Shown: in pieces, positions 34,459 through 43,243 of the stretch
Layout: each line of letters begins with the position of its first letter
How positions within the stretch are numbered: the stretch's first letter is position 1
Made by a program: the position numbers and the translations under genes
DNA from: DASXHY01 sp035552155
GTDB lineage: Bacteria > Verrucomicrobiota > Verrucomicrobiia > Limisphaerales > DASXHY01
Reading direction: 5' to 3'
Assembly: GCA_035552155.1 (NCBI GenBank)
Contig: DASZLX010000050.1
Span: 248,001 to 312,000, forward strand
DNA length: 64,000 nucleotides
The notes under the pieces: generated by a model
Seen by the model: the letters and a program-made list of their open reading frames with translations, nothing else
Databases searched by the model: none
Told to the model about the DNA's origin: nothing

Positions 34459-36318
34459 TTAGCGTCTGCCCGAGCGCAGGCCGGTCCCAGCCGAGCGCGG
34501 GGCGGTTTTGGCGGTTTTATTCAGTCCATCCAGTGAAAAATAAAAGGTCGCGCCTTTGTCCACTTCGGACTCGGCCCAGATGTGGCCGCCGTGCCGCCGG
34601 ATGACGCGTTCGACAATGGCCAATCCCACGCCGGTGCCCTCGAATTCTTCCGCGCGGTGCAGTCGCTGGAAAACGCCGAACAATTTGTCGGCGTATTTCA
34701 TGCTGAAGCCGACGCCGTTGTCACGCACGTAAATAACCGGCTCGTCGTTCATCACGCGCAGGCCAATTTCAATGACCGCCCGCTGGCGGGGACGCGTGTA
34801 TTTCACCGCGTTAGAGAGCAGGTTGGCGAATACCTGCTTCAGCAGTCCCGGGTCGCCATCCACCATCGGCAAATCCGCCACCTGCCATTGGATTTCGCGC
34901 CCTTCGGTTTCGCGTTTCAATTCGGTCATGACTTCCACGATCAATTGGTTCAAGGAAGTGTGTTCCTTTTTCATTTCCTGCCGGCCGACGTGGGCGAGAT
35001 TCAACAAATCATTGACGAGCCGGCTCATGTTCTCACTGCCGCGCCGGATGGTTTCCAGGAGTTGCGCGGCTTCGGGCGGGAACGCCCCGGCGAAATCCTC
35101 CTGCAAAATTCGCGTGAAGGCGTCGATGTGCCGCAGCGGCGCGCGCAAATCGTGGGCCACGGAATAGGTGAACGCCTCGAGTTCCTGGTTCGCGGAGGTC
35201 AGTTCCGCCGTGCGGATCTGCACGCGATGTTCGAGTTCGGCGTTGAGTTCGAGAATTTGTTCCTCGGCGCGTTTGCGTTCCGTGATATCGCGCGCGATGG
35301 AAGACACGCCGACGATGGCGCCCTGCGCGTCGCGAATCGGCGAAACGGAGAGCGAAAGGTGGACGGGCGTGCCGTCTTTGCGGATGCGGATGGTCTCGTA
35401 GAGGCGCGTTTCGCCGCGATTCGCGTTTTCCAGGATGCGGCGTTCTTCGTCCGGCCGGTCCGGCGCCACGACGCGCTCGATGGAGGAGCCGACCATTTCA
35501 GCGGCGGTATAGCCGAACATGCGCTCGGCGCCGGCGTTCCAGCTTACGACTTTGCCGGTTAAATCCTTGCCGATAATGGCGTCGTCCGAGGATTCGACGA
35601 TGGCCGAGAGGAAGGCGCTGGTGATGGCGTGCTGCTCAATCCGGGAAAGCATGTCATTGAAGGCGTCGGTCAGAATGCCGAGTTCGTCGGGCGCCAGTTT
35701 GGGCGCGCGGACGGAGTAATCGCGCCGTTCGGAGACCGTGCGCGCGGTGGAGGCGAGCCTGATGATGGGGTCGGAGATGCGTTTTTGGAGGCGGTTGGCC
35801 AGCACCAGCGCCACGATTAGCGAGCCGAACAAAATCAGGCCGGCGATAGCCGAGTAAATCTTCACGCGCTCATAGAAGTAACGCATGTCGCTTTCCAGGT
35901 ACAAATGGCCGAGCAGATTATTATCGTGCGCCACGCGCTGGCTCAGGAAAAGGTGGCCGCCCGCGAAACGGTGGCTTTCGGGGGGGCGGGCCGGGAAATC
36001 GGAGGCGGTCAGGTTCGTGGGGTACCAGACGAAAATTTTCCCGGAACTGTCATAAAGCCCGGCAGCGACAATCTGGGGTTCCAGCCGGAGCGAGGACAGG
36101 GTGTCCGAGGCGTCTTTTTCATTGCCGAAGGCGAGCGCCGCCGTGCTGTTTTCGGCGGTCACTTGCGCCAGCGTGGTGAGGCTTCGCCTCATCGATTCGC
36201 GATACGCGACCAGGTCGTAAGCCATGAACGCCGCCACCGCCAGGATCAACACCACGACCGAAGTGAGCATGGTGACGGTCATGATCTTCCGCCGGATGGA
36301 GAGCTCGCTGGTTTTCAC
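34459..36318 (-). CDS. membrane sensor histidine kinase (periplasmic sensor-HAMP-PAS)
   Basis: A 619-residue kinase. TM1 is about 13-33. A periplasmic CHASE8-type sensor (about 40-150: QVTAENSTAALAFGNEKDASDTLSSL) is followed by TM2 (about 152-175) and HAMP (about 176-230). PAS (ESSDDAIIGKDLTGKVVSWN) leads to HisKA with TYSVAHDLRAPLRHID and a HATPase (DNGVGFS, GTGVGLAIVERVIRRHGG). It lacks a receiver. It is the third gene of the TonB receptor-YfiR-kinase series and overlaps the YfiR stop codon as ATGA, so its sensor probably works with the YfiR-like protein. Confidence 0.93.
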   Translation of the reverse strand: MKTSELSIRRKIMTVTMLTSVVVLILAVAAFMAYDLVAYRESMRRSLTTLAQVTAENSTAALAFGNEKDASDTLSSLRLEPQIVAAGLYDSSGKIFVWYPTNLTASDFPARPPESHRFAGGHLFLSQRVAHDNNLLGHLYLESDMRYFYERVKIYSAIAGLILFGSLIVALVLANRLQKRISDPIIRLASTARTVSERRDYSVRAPKLAPDELGILTDAFNDMLSRIEQHAITSAFLSAIVESSDDAIIGKDLTGKVVSWNAGAERMFGYTAAEMVGSSIERVVAPDRPDEERRILENANRGETRLYETIRIRKDGTPVHLSLSVSPIRDAQGAIVGVSSIARDITERKRAEEQILELNAELEHRVQIRTAELTSANQELEAFTYSVAHDLRAPLRHIDAFTRILQEDFAGAFPPEAAQLLETIRRGSENMSRLVNDLLNLAHVGRQEMKKEHTSLNQLIVEVMTELKRETEGREIQWQVADLPMVDGDPGLLKQVFANLLSNAVKYTRPRQRAVIEIGLRVMNDEPVIYVRDNGVGFSMKYADKLFGVFQRLHRAEEFEGTGVGLAIVERVIRRHGGHIWAESEVDKGATFYFSLDGLNKTAKTAPRSAGTGLRSGRR

Positions 36319-36941
36319 GGCGCCCTCCCGGATGGCGGCGCGTCGGCGACGCGCAGCAGCTTGGAACTGATAACAATGTTGGAAGCTTCGGCTGACTCGC
36401 GATTGATTCGGAAATGCACCTTGTTGTTTTCGATGGCAAAACGAATGATGGCATCCGAGGTGGCCGGCCCATCGCTGTCAGCCACGGTCAAAATCGGCTT
36501 TCCTTTCAAACTTTTCACAATCTCATTGGCATGCCGGGCTTCCGACTGACTGATGAAGAGAATATGGCACGTTTTTATTTCATTGGCACGTGGGTAGTGC
36601 TGGATTGTAAGTGGATGTCCGTGAACGGTTTCCCCTTTGACGGTCTCCATTAATGCAGGGCCGAATGGATCTGGGCCCAAAATGCCTATGACAATCGGGG
36701 TATTGGTGTCAGTAAACGCGCCGTCGGGCCACTCGGTGAATTGCGCAAAATTATAAAGAAAAACGGCTTTAAGCTGATATTCGCGGGACACCTGGGCTTC
36801 GGCGGAGGCCCTGCTGAGCGCGAGAAAAAGAAAGGCCGAAAGGAGGCGAGGACGGAAGCAGAGCAACCGAAACCAATGATTCCAGGGAACTCCGCCGCCA
36901 TTTGAGATCCAAGGTGCAATATTCGATATGCGGCGTCTCAT
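36315..36941 (-). CDS. YfiR/DUF4154 family periplasmic protein
   Basis: A 208-residue exported protein. A signal segment (about 22-49, ending ASAEAQ) leads into the DUF4154 domain: EYQLKAVFLYNFAQFTEWPDGAF, PIVIGILGPDPFG, HILFISQSE, ILTVADSDG and RFAIENNKVHFRINRESAEA, ending ISSKLLRVA. YfiR of Pseudomonas is a periplasmic redox-responsive inhibitor of the cyclase YfiN. Here the partner is probably the downstream kinase (4-bp overlap). ATG 36941 has a perfect TAGGAGG and begins 7 bp after the receptor stop codon. Confidence 0.92.
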   Translation of the reverse strand: MRRRISNIAPWISNGGGVPWNHWFRLLCFRPRLLSAFLFLALSRASAEAQVSREYQLKAVFLYNFAQFTEWPDGAFTDTNTPIVIGILGPDPFGPALMETVKGETVHGHPLTIQHYPRANEIKTCHILFISQSEARHANEIVKSLKGKPILTVADSDGPATSDAIIRFAIENNKVHFRINRESAEASNIVISSKLLRVADAPPSGRAP

Positions 36942-36948
36942 TGGCCTC

Positions 36949-38835
36949 CTAAAACCACCACGCTGCCTTTCCAAAAACACTCCGTGGAATTTCCTGCCGC
37001 GTCGCTGCCGCGCCGAATTCCGCATGTTGATTGTCGCAAAGGTTCTGTCCCACCAGTGAAATTTCCAGGTTTCCCTTGCACCACCAGGCGAGGCGCGCGT
37101 CGAAGGAGACGTAGTTGGGCACGTGCGGATTTTGCAGGGTATCCACATAGCGCCCGACGACATCGAGTTGAAAATGTGCGGGCAGGTCCATGATGGATTG
37201 GAGCATCACCTGATTTTCCGGGTCGTTTCCTTCGCGAACACTGGAAAGCACTCCGGGCCGGTTCGCCCAAAGAAGTTTGTTCAGATAGGTATAGCCGCCG
37301 CGGAGACGCCACCAGGCGGTGGCCTGCCAGGTGCCGGAGAGGTCGATGCCCCAGGTTTGGCCGTGGAACCCGTTGCCGATGACGAAATTGGTCGGGGAAA
37401 TCTGATCGAGGCTCCGAAGATGGGCGTAATCGTTGTAGTAGGAAGCGACGGAAAGGGAAAGCCGGTCGATTGGCCGGACGCGATAGCCGGCTTCGTACGT
37501 CAGCACGGTTTCCGAATCAAAATCAGAATCGCCGATCAATTGGGAAGGCCCCGTGCCGGGCACTCTGAAATCCGAATCGATGCGGCTGGGCGAACGCACG
37601 GCGCGCGAGACGGCGCCCCAGAAGGTTTGCCGATCGTCCGGCGTCCACGCCAGCCGCGCGCTGGGCTGGAATTCAAATCCGGAAAAATCGTTATGCTCCA
37701 GCTTCGAGCCGACGGTCAGTTGGAGGCGGTCGGGCACGAAAGTGATTTGGTCCTGCACAAAGGCGCTGAACAATTGCATGTTCCGGTCCGCCGGAATGAA
37801 CGCCAGCGCGGGCGTGTTTTGGACGCGGTCTTCCATCAGGCGGTAACCGCCGCCCCAGGTGACGCTTTGCCGTTCGCCGAGCGCGAAACGATGTTGAACG
37901 TCCAGGTCGGAGGTCTTGAGATCCTCCGCAAACGAATCCGGGACTTCGCGCCAGGTGCGGTCGAAGTAAGCTTGCACGGTGAGGTCGGAATTTTCCGAAA
38001 TCGTGTGCGACCAGCGGCTCAGCACGTTTTGCCCGTCGACAAAGGTATCGCCCGCCAACCCCGCCTCACTGCCGCTGTAGGCATCGCCTTGCACCGTCAA
38101 CGTGTTCGCGTCCGAAGGATACCAATCCATGCGAAATCCGCCCTGGCTCATGTCCCAGGAATCGGTGGCATCGTTTCCATTGGGGAAAACAGTGTCGTTG
38201 CGGTCAAAGCGCTGGGCGTAAACGCGGTAAAAAAGGTTGGTGCCGTTGCCGCCGCCGTAACGGACGGCGCCGGAATCCTGCAACAACGAACCGCCGCCGC
38301 CTTCGAGCAGCAATCCCTGCGTGTCTCTCGCGCTTTTGGTGACGATGTTAATGACGCCATTCACTGCGTTCGCGCCCCACAACGTGCCGCCCGGGCCGCT
38401 CACGACTTCGATGCGGTCAACATCCTCCAGCAGCACATTCTGCACGTCCCAGAAGACGCCCGCATCGAGCGGGGTGTAGACCGTGCGCCCGTCAATCATG
38501 ACCAGGAGCTTGTTGGCAAGCGTATTGTTAAAGCCGCGCGCGCTGATGGCCCAATCGTGCGAGTTCACCTGCGCGACTTCCAGGTTGGGCGCGAGCCGGA
38601 GCGCTTCGGGCAAACTGGTGGCGCCGGAGCGATGGATGTCTTCGCCGGTGATGACCTGCACCGCGGAAGGTGATTCGGAAAGTTTTTCCGGCCGCCGCGA
38701 AACGACGGTGACGTCCTGATTCTCCAAATCCTCGAGGCTTAAGCGTTTCAACTCCGCCGGTGTGGTGACTTCATTGGTGGCGGCGGCGGTGCTGAAAACA
38801 GCGGTGACTAACAGGAGGGTTGCCAGCGATAACAT
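36949..38835 (-). CDS. TonB-dependent outer-membrane receptor
   Basis: A 628-residue beta-barrel. A signal peptide (MLSLATLLLVTAVFSTAAA) is followed by a TonB-box-like LSLEDLENQDVTVVS. The plug domain (about 50-160) has SPSAVQVITGEDIHRSGATS, LVMIDGRTVYTP and IEVVSGPGGTLWGANAVNGVINI. The barrel ends in WWF, the expected terminal aromatic. It imports a substrate that cannot be read from sequence. Relatives next to YfiR and a kinase are often annotated as cobalamin or iron type. The frame is open to 39063, but ATG 38835 places the signal peptide at the N-terminus. Confidence 0.93.
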   Translation of the reverse strand: MLSLATLLLVTAVFSTAAATNEVTTPAELKRLSLEDLENQDVTVVSRRPEKLSESPSAVQVITGEDIHRSGATSLPEALRLAPNLEVAQVNSHDWAISARGFNNTLANKLLVMIDGRTVYTPLDAGVFWDVQNVLLEDVDRIEVVSGPGGTLWGANAVNGVINIVTKSARDTQGLLLEGGGGSLLQDSGAVRYGGGNGTNLFYRVYAQRFDRNDTVFPNGNDATDSWDMSQGGFRMDWYPSDANTLTVQGDAYSGSEAGLAGDTFVDGQNVLSRWSHTISENSDLTVQAYFDRTWREVPDSFAEDLKTSDLDVQHRFALGERQSVTWGGGYRLMEDRVQNTPALAFIPADRNMQLFSAFVQDQITFVPDRLQLTVGSKLEHNDFSGFEFQPSARLAWTPDDRQTFWGAVSRAVRSPSRIDSDFRVPGTGPSQLIGDSDFDSETVLTYEAGYRVRPIDRLSLSVASYYNDYAHLRSLDQISPTNFVIGNGFHGQTWGIDLSGTWQATAWWRLRGGYTYLNKLLWANRPGVLSSVREGNDPENQVMLQSIMDLPAHFQLDVVGRYVDTLQNPHVPNYVSFDARLAWWCKGNLEISLVGQNLCDNQHAEFGAAATRQEIPRSVFGKAAWWF

Positions 38836-39111
38836 TTTGAAAACGGAGCCTGGTGATTTTTTGAGGTCGCGGAGTGGGTGAGGGAAGCGGTGGAAATTCG
38901 GTGTTTTTTTTCCACGCCATGAACAAAGCTTACCCGCCACGCGAGTTCGCTTGCGCTTCAAATAATCATGGATGCTCACAAAAGGCGGTTCTGAAAACGC
39001 CAAACCGCTGCCGGGTGAGGGTTGCGATTCGGCGTGGGGCAAAATATGGGGTGAATCCCGCATGGAAATCCACCAATTTTAGGCGGGTCGGGCTCAATTC
39101 CGACCGCCCGC

Positions 39112-40140
39112 CTACAACCCGTTCAGGACATCATACAACTGCCGCAACCGCCCACAATCCCGGCGGTTAAAACCAAACGCAATGCGGGGCAGCGCCACAT
39201 TGTCGTCATCTTCCACTTCCTCGGGGGTCGCCTGGATCTGCTGAATTTTTGGGCCCACGATGATATCGGCGAAGTCCTCATTCATCGCCTCGATGGCGGA
39301 GGCGGTGGGGGCGTGCTTCAAGCGGACGACGAAGAGGTCCTTCACGAAGCGGCTGGAGTGGAAATTGCGATAAAAGCGCGTGATGATTTTCACCGCTTCA
39401 TCCGAGTTGTCGGTAATGTGATACAGGTTGAGATCATCGGGCGAGATCAAGTGGTCGCGCAGCAGATGCTCGCGGATATGTTTGTCCCAGGTCTTCCAGT
39501 AGGTCCCGCCCGGGCGGTCGATGAGCACCAGCGGCATCAACTGGCTCTTGCCGGTCTGCATGAGCGTCAATGCCTCGTAACCCTCGTCCATCGTCCCGAA
39601 GCCGCCGGGAAACAATACGATCGCGTCTGAGTGCCGTATGAAAATCAATTTACGCGTGAAGAAATACTTGAAGGTCACGAGTTTTTTGTCCTCGCGAATG
39701 ACCGGGTTCGCGCTCTGTTCCCAAGGCAGCCGGATATTGGCGCCGAAGCTCTTTTCCGGCCCGGCACCCTCGTGGCCGGCCTGCATGATGCCGCCGCCCG
39801 CCCCGGTGATGACCATGAAACCCGCCTCGGCGATTTTTTTCCCGAAATCGGCCGCCTGCTGGTATTCGAGTTTGGTGGGTGAAGTGCGCGCGGAGCCGAA
39901 AATCGTCACTTTGCGTTTATCCGCGTAAGGCGCAAACAGGCGGAACGCGTAGCGCAACTCGCGCAGCGCGGTTTGGATTACCTTCACATCCCCGCTATCC
40001 TCGATGTCGGTGAGAATTTTAAGCGCGCTCTCGATGATGTCCGAGACGCTTTCCTGGTTGAACCCACCCCCTTTGTATTGAATGAGTTCCTCGATCCGCC
40101 GCTTGAGTTCCGGATCGGTCGTTTTCTCCGTTTTAATCAT
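39112..40140 (-). CDS. LOG-family (TIGR00730, lysine-decarboxylase-like) Rossmann protein
   Basis: A 342-residue protein. The central domain has VTIFGSARTSP, VITGAGGGIMQAGHEGAG and VLFPGGFGTMDEGYEALTLMQTGK, the PGGxGTxxE motif of cytokinin phosphoribohydrolase (LOG) and PpnN-type nucleotide hydrolases. It probably cleaves the N-glycosidic bond of nucleoside monophosphates. An N-terminal helical region of about 80 residues and a longer C-terminus make it larger than plant-type LOG and closer to PpnN-like proteins. It is monocistronic with no visible partner. Confidence 0.88.
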   Translation of the reverse strand: MIKTEKTTDPELKRRIEELIQYKGGGFNQESVSDIIESALKILTDIEDSGDVKVIQTALRELRYAFRLFAPYADKRKVTIFGSARTSPTKLEYQQAADFGKKIAEAGFMVITGAGGGIMQAGHEGAGPEKSFGANIRLPWEQSANPVIREDKKLVTFKYFFTRKLIFIRHSDAIVLFPGGFGTMDEGYEALTLMQTGKSQLMPLVLIDRPGGTYWKTWDKHIREHLLRDHLISPDDLNLYHITDNSDEAVKIITRFYRNFHSSRFVKDLFVVRLKHAPTASAIEAMNEDFADIIVGPKIQQIQATPEEVEDDDNVALPRIAFGFNRRDCGRLRQLYDVLNGL

Positions 40141-40204
40141 GGCGGCGAGATTAGCCAGTTCGCGTCGCGAAATGCAACTGCCCTTGCGCCGAAGTTATGA
40201 ACGG

Positions 40205-40660
40205 TCAAACTTGAAATTGCCGCAGCAATTCCACTTTGCTCGCCTTCATCAAATCCGCCGGGATGTTCATGCCGATTTTGGAGCGTGAACCCGGGCTGAG
40301 TTCCTGAAGCAGCGGATTCATGATTTCGCGGCTGGCGGCGAGAAAACATTGTTCGATGTCGGGATTCTGCATCAGCGACTCGAGGCGTCCGGCGAGGTTG
40401 CGCACGCCGCGTTTGCGTTTTTCGAGTTGAATATTGTGCCGTTCGCCGTCGGACATGGCGCCGCTGGCTCCCCGCGCTCCGGTGCGTCGCGGAAAACGCC
40501 CGGCGGAATCAGAAACGTTCTCGACCAGCTTGCGATGCGCTTCCGCATCCTGGTATTCCTCGAGCAATTCCAATCTTGGACTGCTGTGGGGGGAATCATT
40601 TTCGAGACGAAAGGCTTTAAAACCTCCAAAATCCGTTACCAGAACCAATGTATTTTTCAT
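40205..40660 (-). CDS. host-attachment-protein-like small protein
   Basis: A 151-residue protein starting MKNTLVLVTDFGGFKAFRLE. It contains a Gly/Arg-rich linker (RFPRRTGARGASGAMSDGERHN) and then the helix KRGVRNLAGRLESLMQNPDIEQCFLAASREI. It ends IPADLMKASKVELLRQF. This layout matches PF10116-type 'host attachment' proteins, which structurally resemble eRF1/baeRF domains. The function is unproven. The open frame upstream of 40660 to 40792 is not conserved. Confidence 0.65.
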   Translation of the reverse strand: MKNTLVLVTDFGGFKAFRLENDSPHSSPRLELLEEYQDAEAHRKLVENVSDSAGRFPRRTGARGASGAMSDGERHNIQLEKRKRGVRNLAGRLESLMQNPDIEQCFLAASREIMNPLLQELSPGSRSKIGMNIPADLMKASKVELLRQFQV

Positions 40661-40865
40661 AATTGTTGTTAACGCCCGTCTGGATACTCCGAGGCAATCT
40701 AGCACGGGGTTTCGCGAACGCAAAATTTCATGCAGCGGTCTAAGAGTCCGGGCCGCATCGGCCTGCATGGTGGGCCGTGTTTTGTTCATCAATTTGTGAC
40801 TTTGAATCGTGTTGAAAAGACTTCCATTTCGCCGCCGGTTTTGAAATAGTGCGGCAGGATTTCAC

Positions 40866-42422
40866 ATGTTTTGGGAATTGATTTTTTCGCGAAGAGGGAG
40901 GTCTGTTGCACGCAACCTCAAAACAACTCCGGGATTCAGCGTCCTGACAGGAATTTTTTGCGTGGCCATGGCTTTAGAGACGTCTGTAACGGCCAATCCC
41001 GAATTCCGTGCCGACCAGATTTTGGTGCAACCAAAGAAGAATTCCGCGCCGGACGCCATGGCCAGGTTTCACACGCTGCACCGATCCCGGGTCGTAAAAA
41101 GTTTTCCCAACCTTCACGGTCTTCAAGTGCTGCAGGTTTCCAAAAACGAAACGGTCGCGAGTTTGATCGCTGAATACCAGCAAAGCGGCCTCGTGGACTT
41201 CGCCGAACCCGATTATGTCATTCACACGAGCGCGGCGCCGAACGATCCCCAATACGAGGACGGAACCCTTTGGTGGCTTAACAACATTGGTCAAAGCGGG
41301 GGAACTCCGGATGCAGACATTGATGCGCCGGAAGCCTGGGATGTTCTAAACTCCGCAAGCAATGTGGTTGTGGCCGTGATCGACACCGGAATTCGTTATA
41401 CGCACGAGGATTTGGCGGCGAACATATGGACCAACCCAATTGACGGCAGTCACGGCTTCAACGCGATCGCTGATAACAATGATCCAAATGATGACAATGG
41501 GCACGGCACACTTGTAGCCGGAGTCCTGGGAGCTGTGGGCAACAATGGCAAAGGTATTGTCGGAGTGGCCTGGCGAGTGCAAATGATGGCCTGCAAATGC
41601 ATTGCTGCCAATGGTGCGGGAAATGATTCTGGCCTGGTTGCGTGCATTGATTTTGCCCGCACCAACGGTGCCCGGATCATCAACGCCAGCCTGGATAGTA
41701 CCGGTGCATCACTTGCAGTTTCAAACGCCGTCGAAGCTGCCCGGGAGGCGGGTATTATTTTTGTTGCCTCGGCCGGGAATGGCATACCACCGACCATCGC
41801 GGCTACAAATATAGATATGAGCCCGCATTATCCCGCTTGTTATCCCATGGATAATATCGTGTCCGTCGCCTATACCACGCGCGATGATGTTCTGGCACCC
41901 TATTCCAATTATGGCGCAACCAATGTGGATCTCGCCGCGCCCGGCGATCAGGTGTATTCGACATACTACCTGTCTGACAACTATTATTTTCCTCCGATTG
42001 GTTTTGGTTATAATATCGCCGGATCTTCTTTTTCGGCAGCTTGTGTGTCCGGAACTTTTGCGCTGATGATCGCCAAATACCCCAATGAGGACTACCATCA
42101 GATTATCAATCGCGTTTTGAAGGCCGTTGATCCTCTTCCCACGCTCGCGGGAAAGTGCGTTACTGGCGGACGCCTTAATCTTTGGAAAGCGCTTAGCCCT
42201 CCGATCAACTTGGTTTCCATTCCGGCTGCCAATGGCCTGCCGTTCCAATTGCGTTTGAACTCGGGCGCTAATCGGGAATGTGTCATTCAGTCTTCAGCTG
42301 ACCTTTCCAATTGGTTGCCGTTATACACGAATGTGACTGATACCAATGGCGTGTTTGATTTCCTCGATACTGATTCAATCAACGCGGGGCAACGGTTCTA
42401 CCGTGCCGTAGCTGCTCCATAG
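40866..42422 (+). CDS. secreted subtilisin-like serine protease (S8)
   Basis: A 518-residue exported protease. An N-terminal signal segment (about 23-43) precedes a propeptide (FRADQILVQPKK..LVDFAEPDYVI). The catalytic Asp lies in VVAVIDTGIRYTHEDL, His in DNGHGTLVAGVLGA and Ser in AGSSFSAACVSGTFALMIA, where the usual GTSMA(S/T)P is altered to GSSFSAAC. The oxyanion Asn is in FVASAGNG. The C-terminal about 70 residues (LPFQLRLNSG..VIQSSADLSNWLPLY..GQRFYRAV) form the same short beta module that ends the giant Ig-like protein, possibly a secretion or surface-retention signal. Confidence 0.92.
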   Translation: MFWELIFSRRGRSVARNLKTTPGFSVLTGIFCVAMALETSVTANPEFRADQILVQPKKNSAPDAMARFHTLHRSRVVKSFPNLHGLQVLQVSKNETVASLIAEYQQSGLVDFAEPDYVIHTSAAPNDPQYEDGTLWWLNNIGQSGGTPDADIDAPEAWDVLNSASNVVVAVIDTGIRYTHEDLAANIWTNPIDGSHGFNAIADNNDPNDDNGHGTLVAGVLGAVGNNGKGIVGVAWRVQMMACKCIAANGAGNDSGLVACIDFARTNGARIINASLDSTGASLAVSNAVEAAREAGIIFVASAGNGIPPTIAATNIDMSPHYPACYPMDNIVSVAYTTRDDVLAPYSNYGATNVDLAAPGDQVYSTYYLSDNYYFPPIGFGYNIAGSSFSAACVSGTFALMIAKYPNEDYHQIINRVLKAVDPLPTLAGKCVTGGRLNLWKALSPPINLVSIPAANGLPFQLRLNSGANRECVIQSSADLSNWLPLYTNVTDTNGVFDFLDTDSINAGQRFYRAVAAP

Positions 42423-42481
42423 GCTGTTTGCCACCTTAGATTTGGCTTTCGCTCCGCCGTTCGCCGCTCGATATTTCCTGC

Positions 42482-43186
42482 GTGAAAAATCCGATTATCG
42501 TTGCCCTCGACGTTTCAACTGCCGAGACCGCGCTCAAACTCGCGCAACAAGTCGCACCCGCGGTGGGCGCTTTTAAAATCGGCAGCGAACTGTTTACTGC
42601 CGCGGGGCCGGATATTGTGCGACGCGTCCGTGACACGGGCGCGGCGGTTTTCCTGGATTTGAAATTTCATGACATCCCGAACACGGTCGCCAAAGCGGTG
42701 GCGTCCGCGACGCGCCTGGATGTGCAGATGCTCACCATCCATACCGGCGGCGGTCTCGAAATGATGCGCGCCGCGGAGCAATCGGCGCAGCAAACCGCGT
42801 TGCAATCCGGCCGCGCCGCGCCGCTCGTGCTGGGCGTGACGGTGCTGACCAGCATGGATGGAAATGCGCTTGGTGAAATCGGTTGCCAGACGAATGTTGG
42901 CGCGCAAGTGGAGCGGTTGGCGACGCTGGCGGTCAATGCGGGGTTGCGCGGCCTGGTTTGTTCGCCGTTGGAAATCGCCGCGTTGCGGCAAATCCTCCCC
43001 GCCCATGTTCAATTGGTGACGCCTGGCATCCGCACGGGCGCGGAAAAGGCGGATGACCAGAAGCGCACTTTGTCGCCGCGCGAAGCCATGCAGGCGGGAG
43101 CGAGTTGGCTGGTGATTGGGCGTCCGATTTACGCCGCCGAGAATCCGCGCGCGGCGGCTGAAGCCATTTTGAAAACCATTTCGTAG
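42482..43186 (+). CDS. pyrF: orotidine 5'-phosphate decarboxylase
   Basis: Decarboxylates OMP to UMP, the last step of pyrimidine nucleotide synthesis. The 234-residue barrel has IVALDVSTAETAL near the start, the catalytic DLKFHDIPNTVAKAV (Asp-Lys-x-x-Asp, about residues 60-65), LVCSPLEI, VTPGIRTGAEKADDQKR and WLVIGRPIYAA. The start is GTG 42482. It lies downstream of the subtilase but is unlikely to share its role. Together with the carB half it represents the pyrimidine pathway in this window. Confidence 0.95.
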   Translation: MKNPIIVALDVSTAETALKLAQQVAPAVGAFKIGSELFTAAGPDIVRRVRDTGAAVFLDLKFHDIPNTVAKAVASATRLDVQMLTIHTGGGLEMMRAAEQSAQQTALQSGRAAPLVLGVTVLTSMDGNALGEIGCQTNVGAQVERLATLAVNAGLRGLVCSPLEIAALRQILPAHVQLVTPGIRTGAEKADDQKRTLSPREAMQAGASWLVIGRPIYAAENPRAAAEAILKTIS

Positions 43187-43243
43187 GACGGGTTTCCAGC
43201 CGCTTCCATTTTCCGGATTCTGTTCTACGTGTCTTGCCAGCTT

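Noticed and set aside
37123..38673. 516-codon open frame on the plus strand
   Set aside because: Lies wholly antisense to the TonB receptor; composition is Arg/Gly/Val-rich shadow with no domain.
40660..40792. 44-residue N-terminal extension of the host-attachment-like protein
   Set aside because: The conserved domain starts at MKNTLVLV; the upstream part is basic and not conserved.
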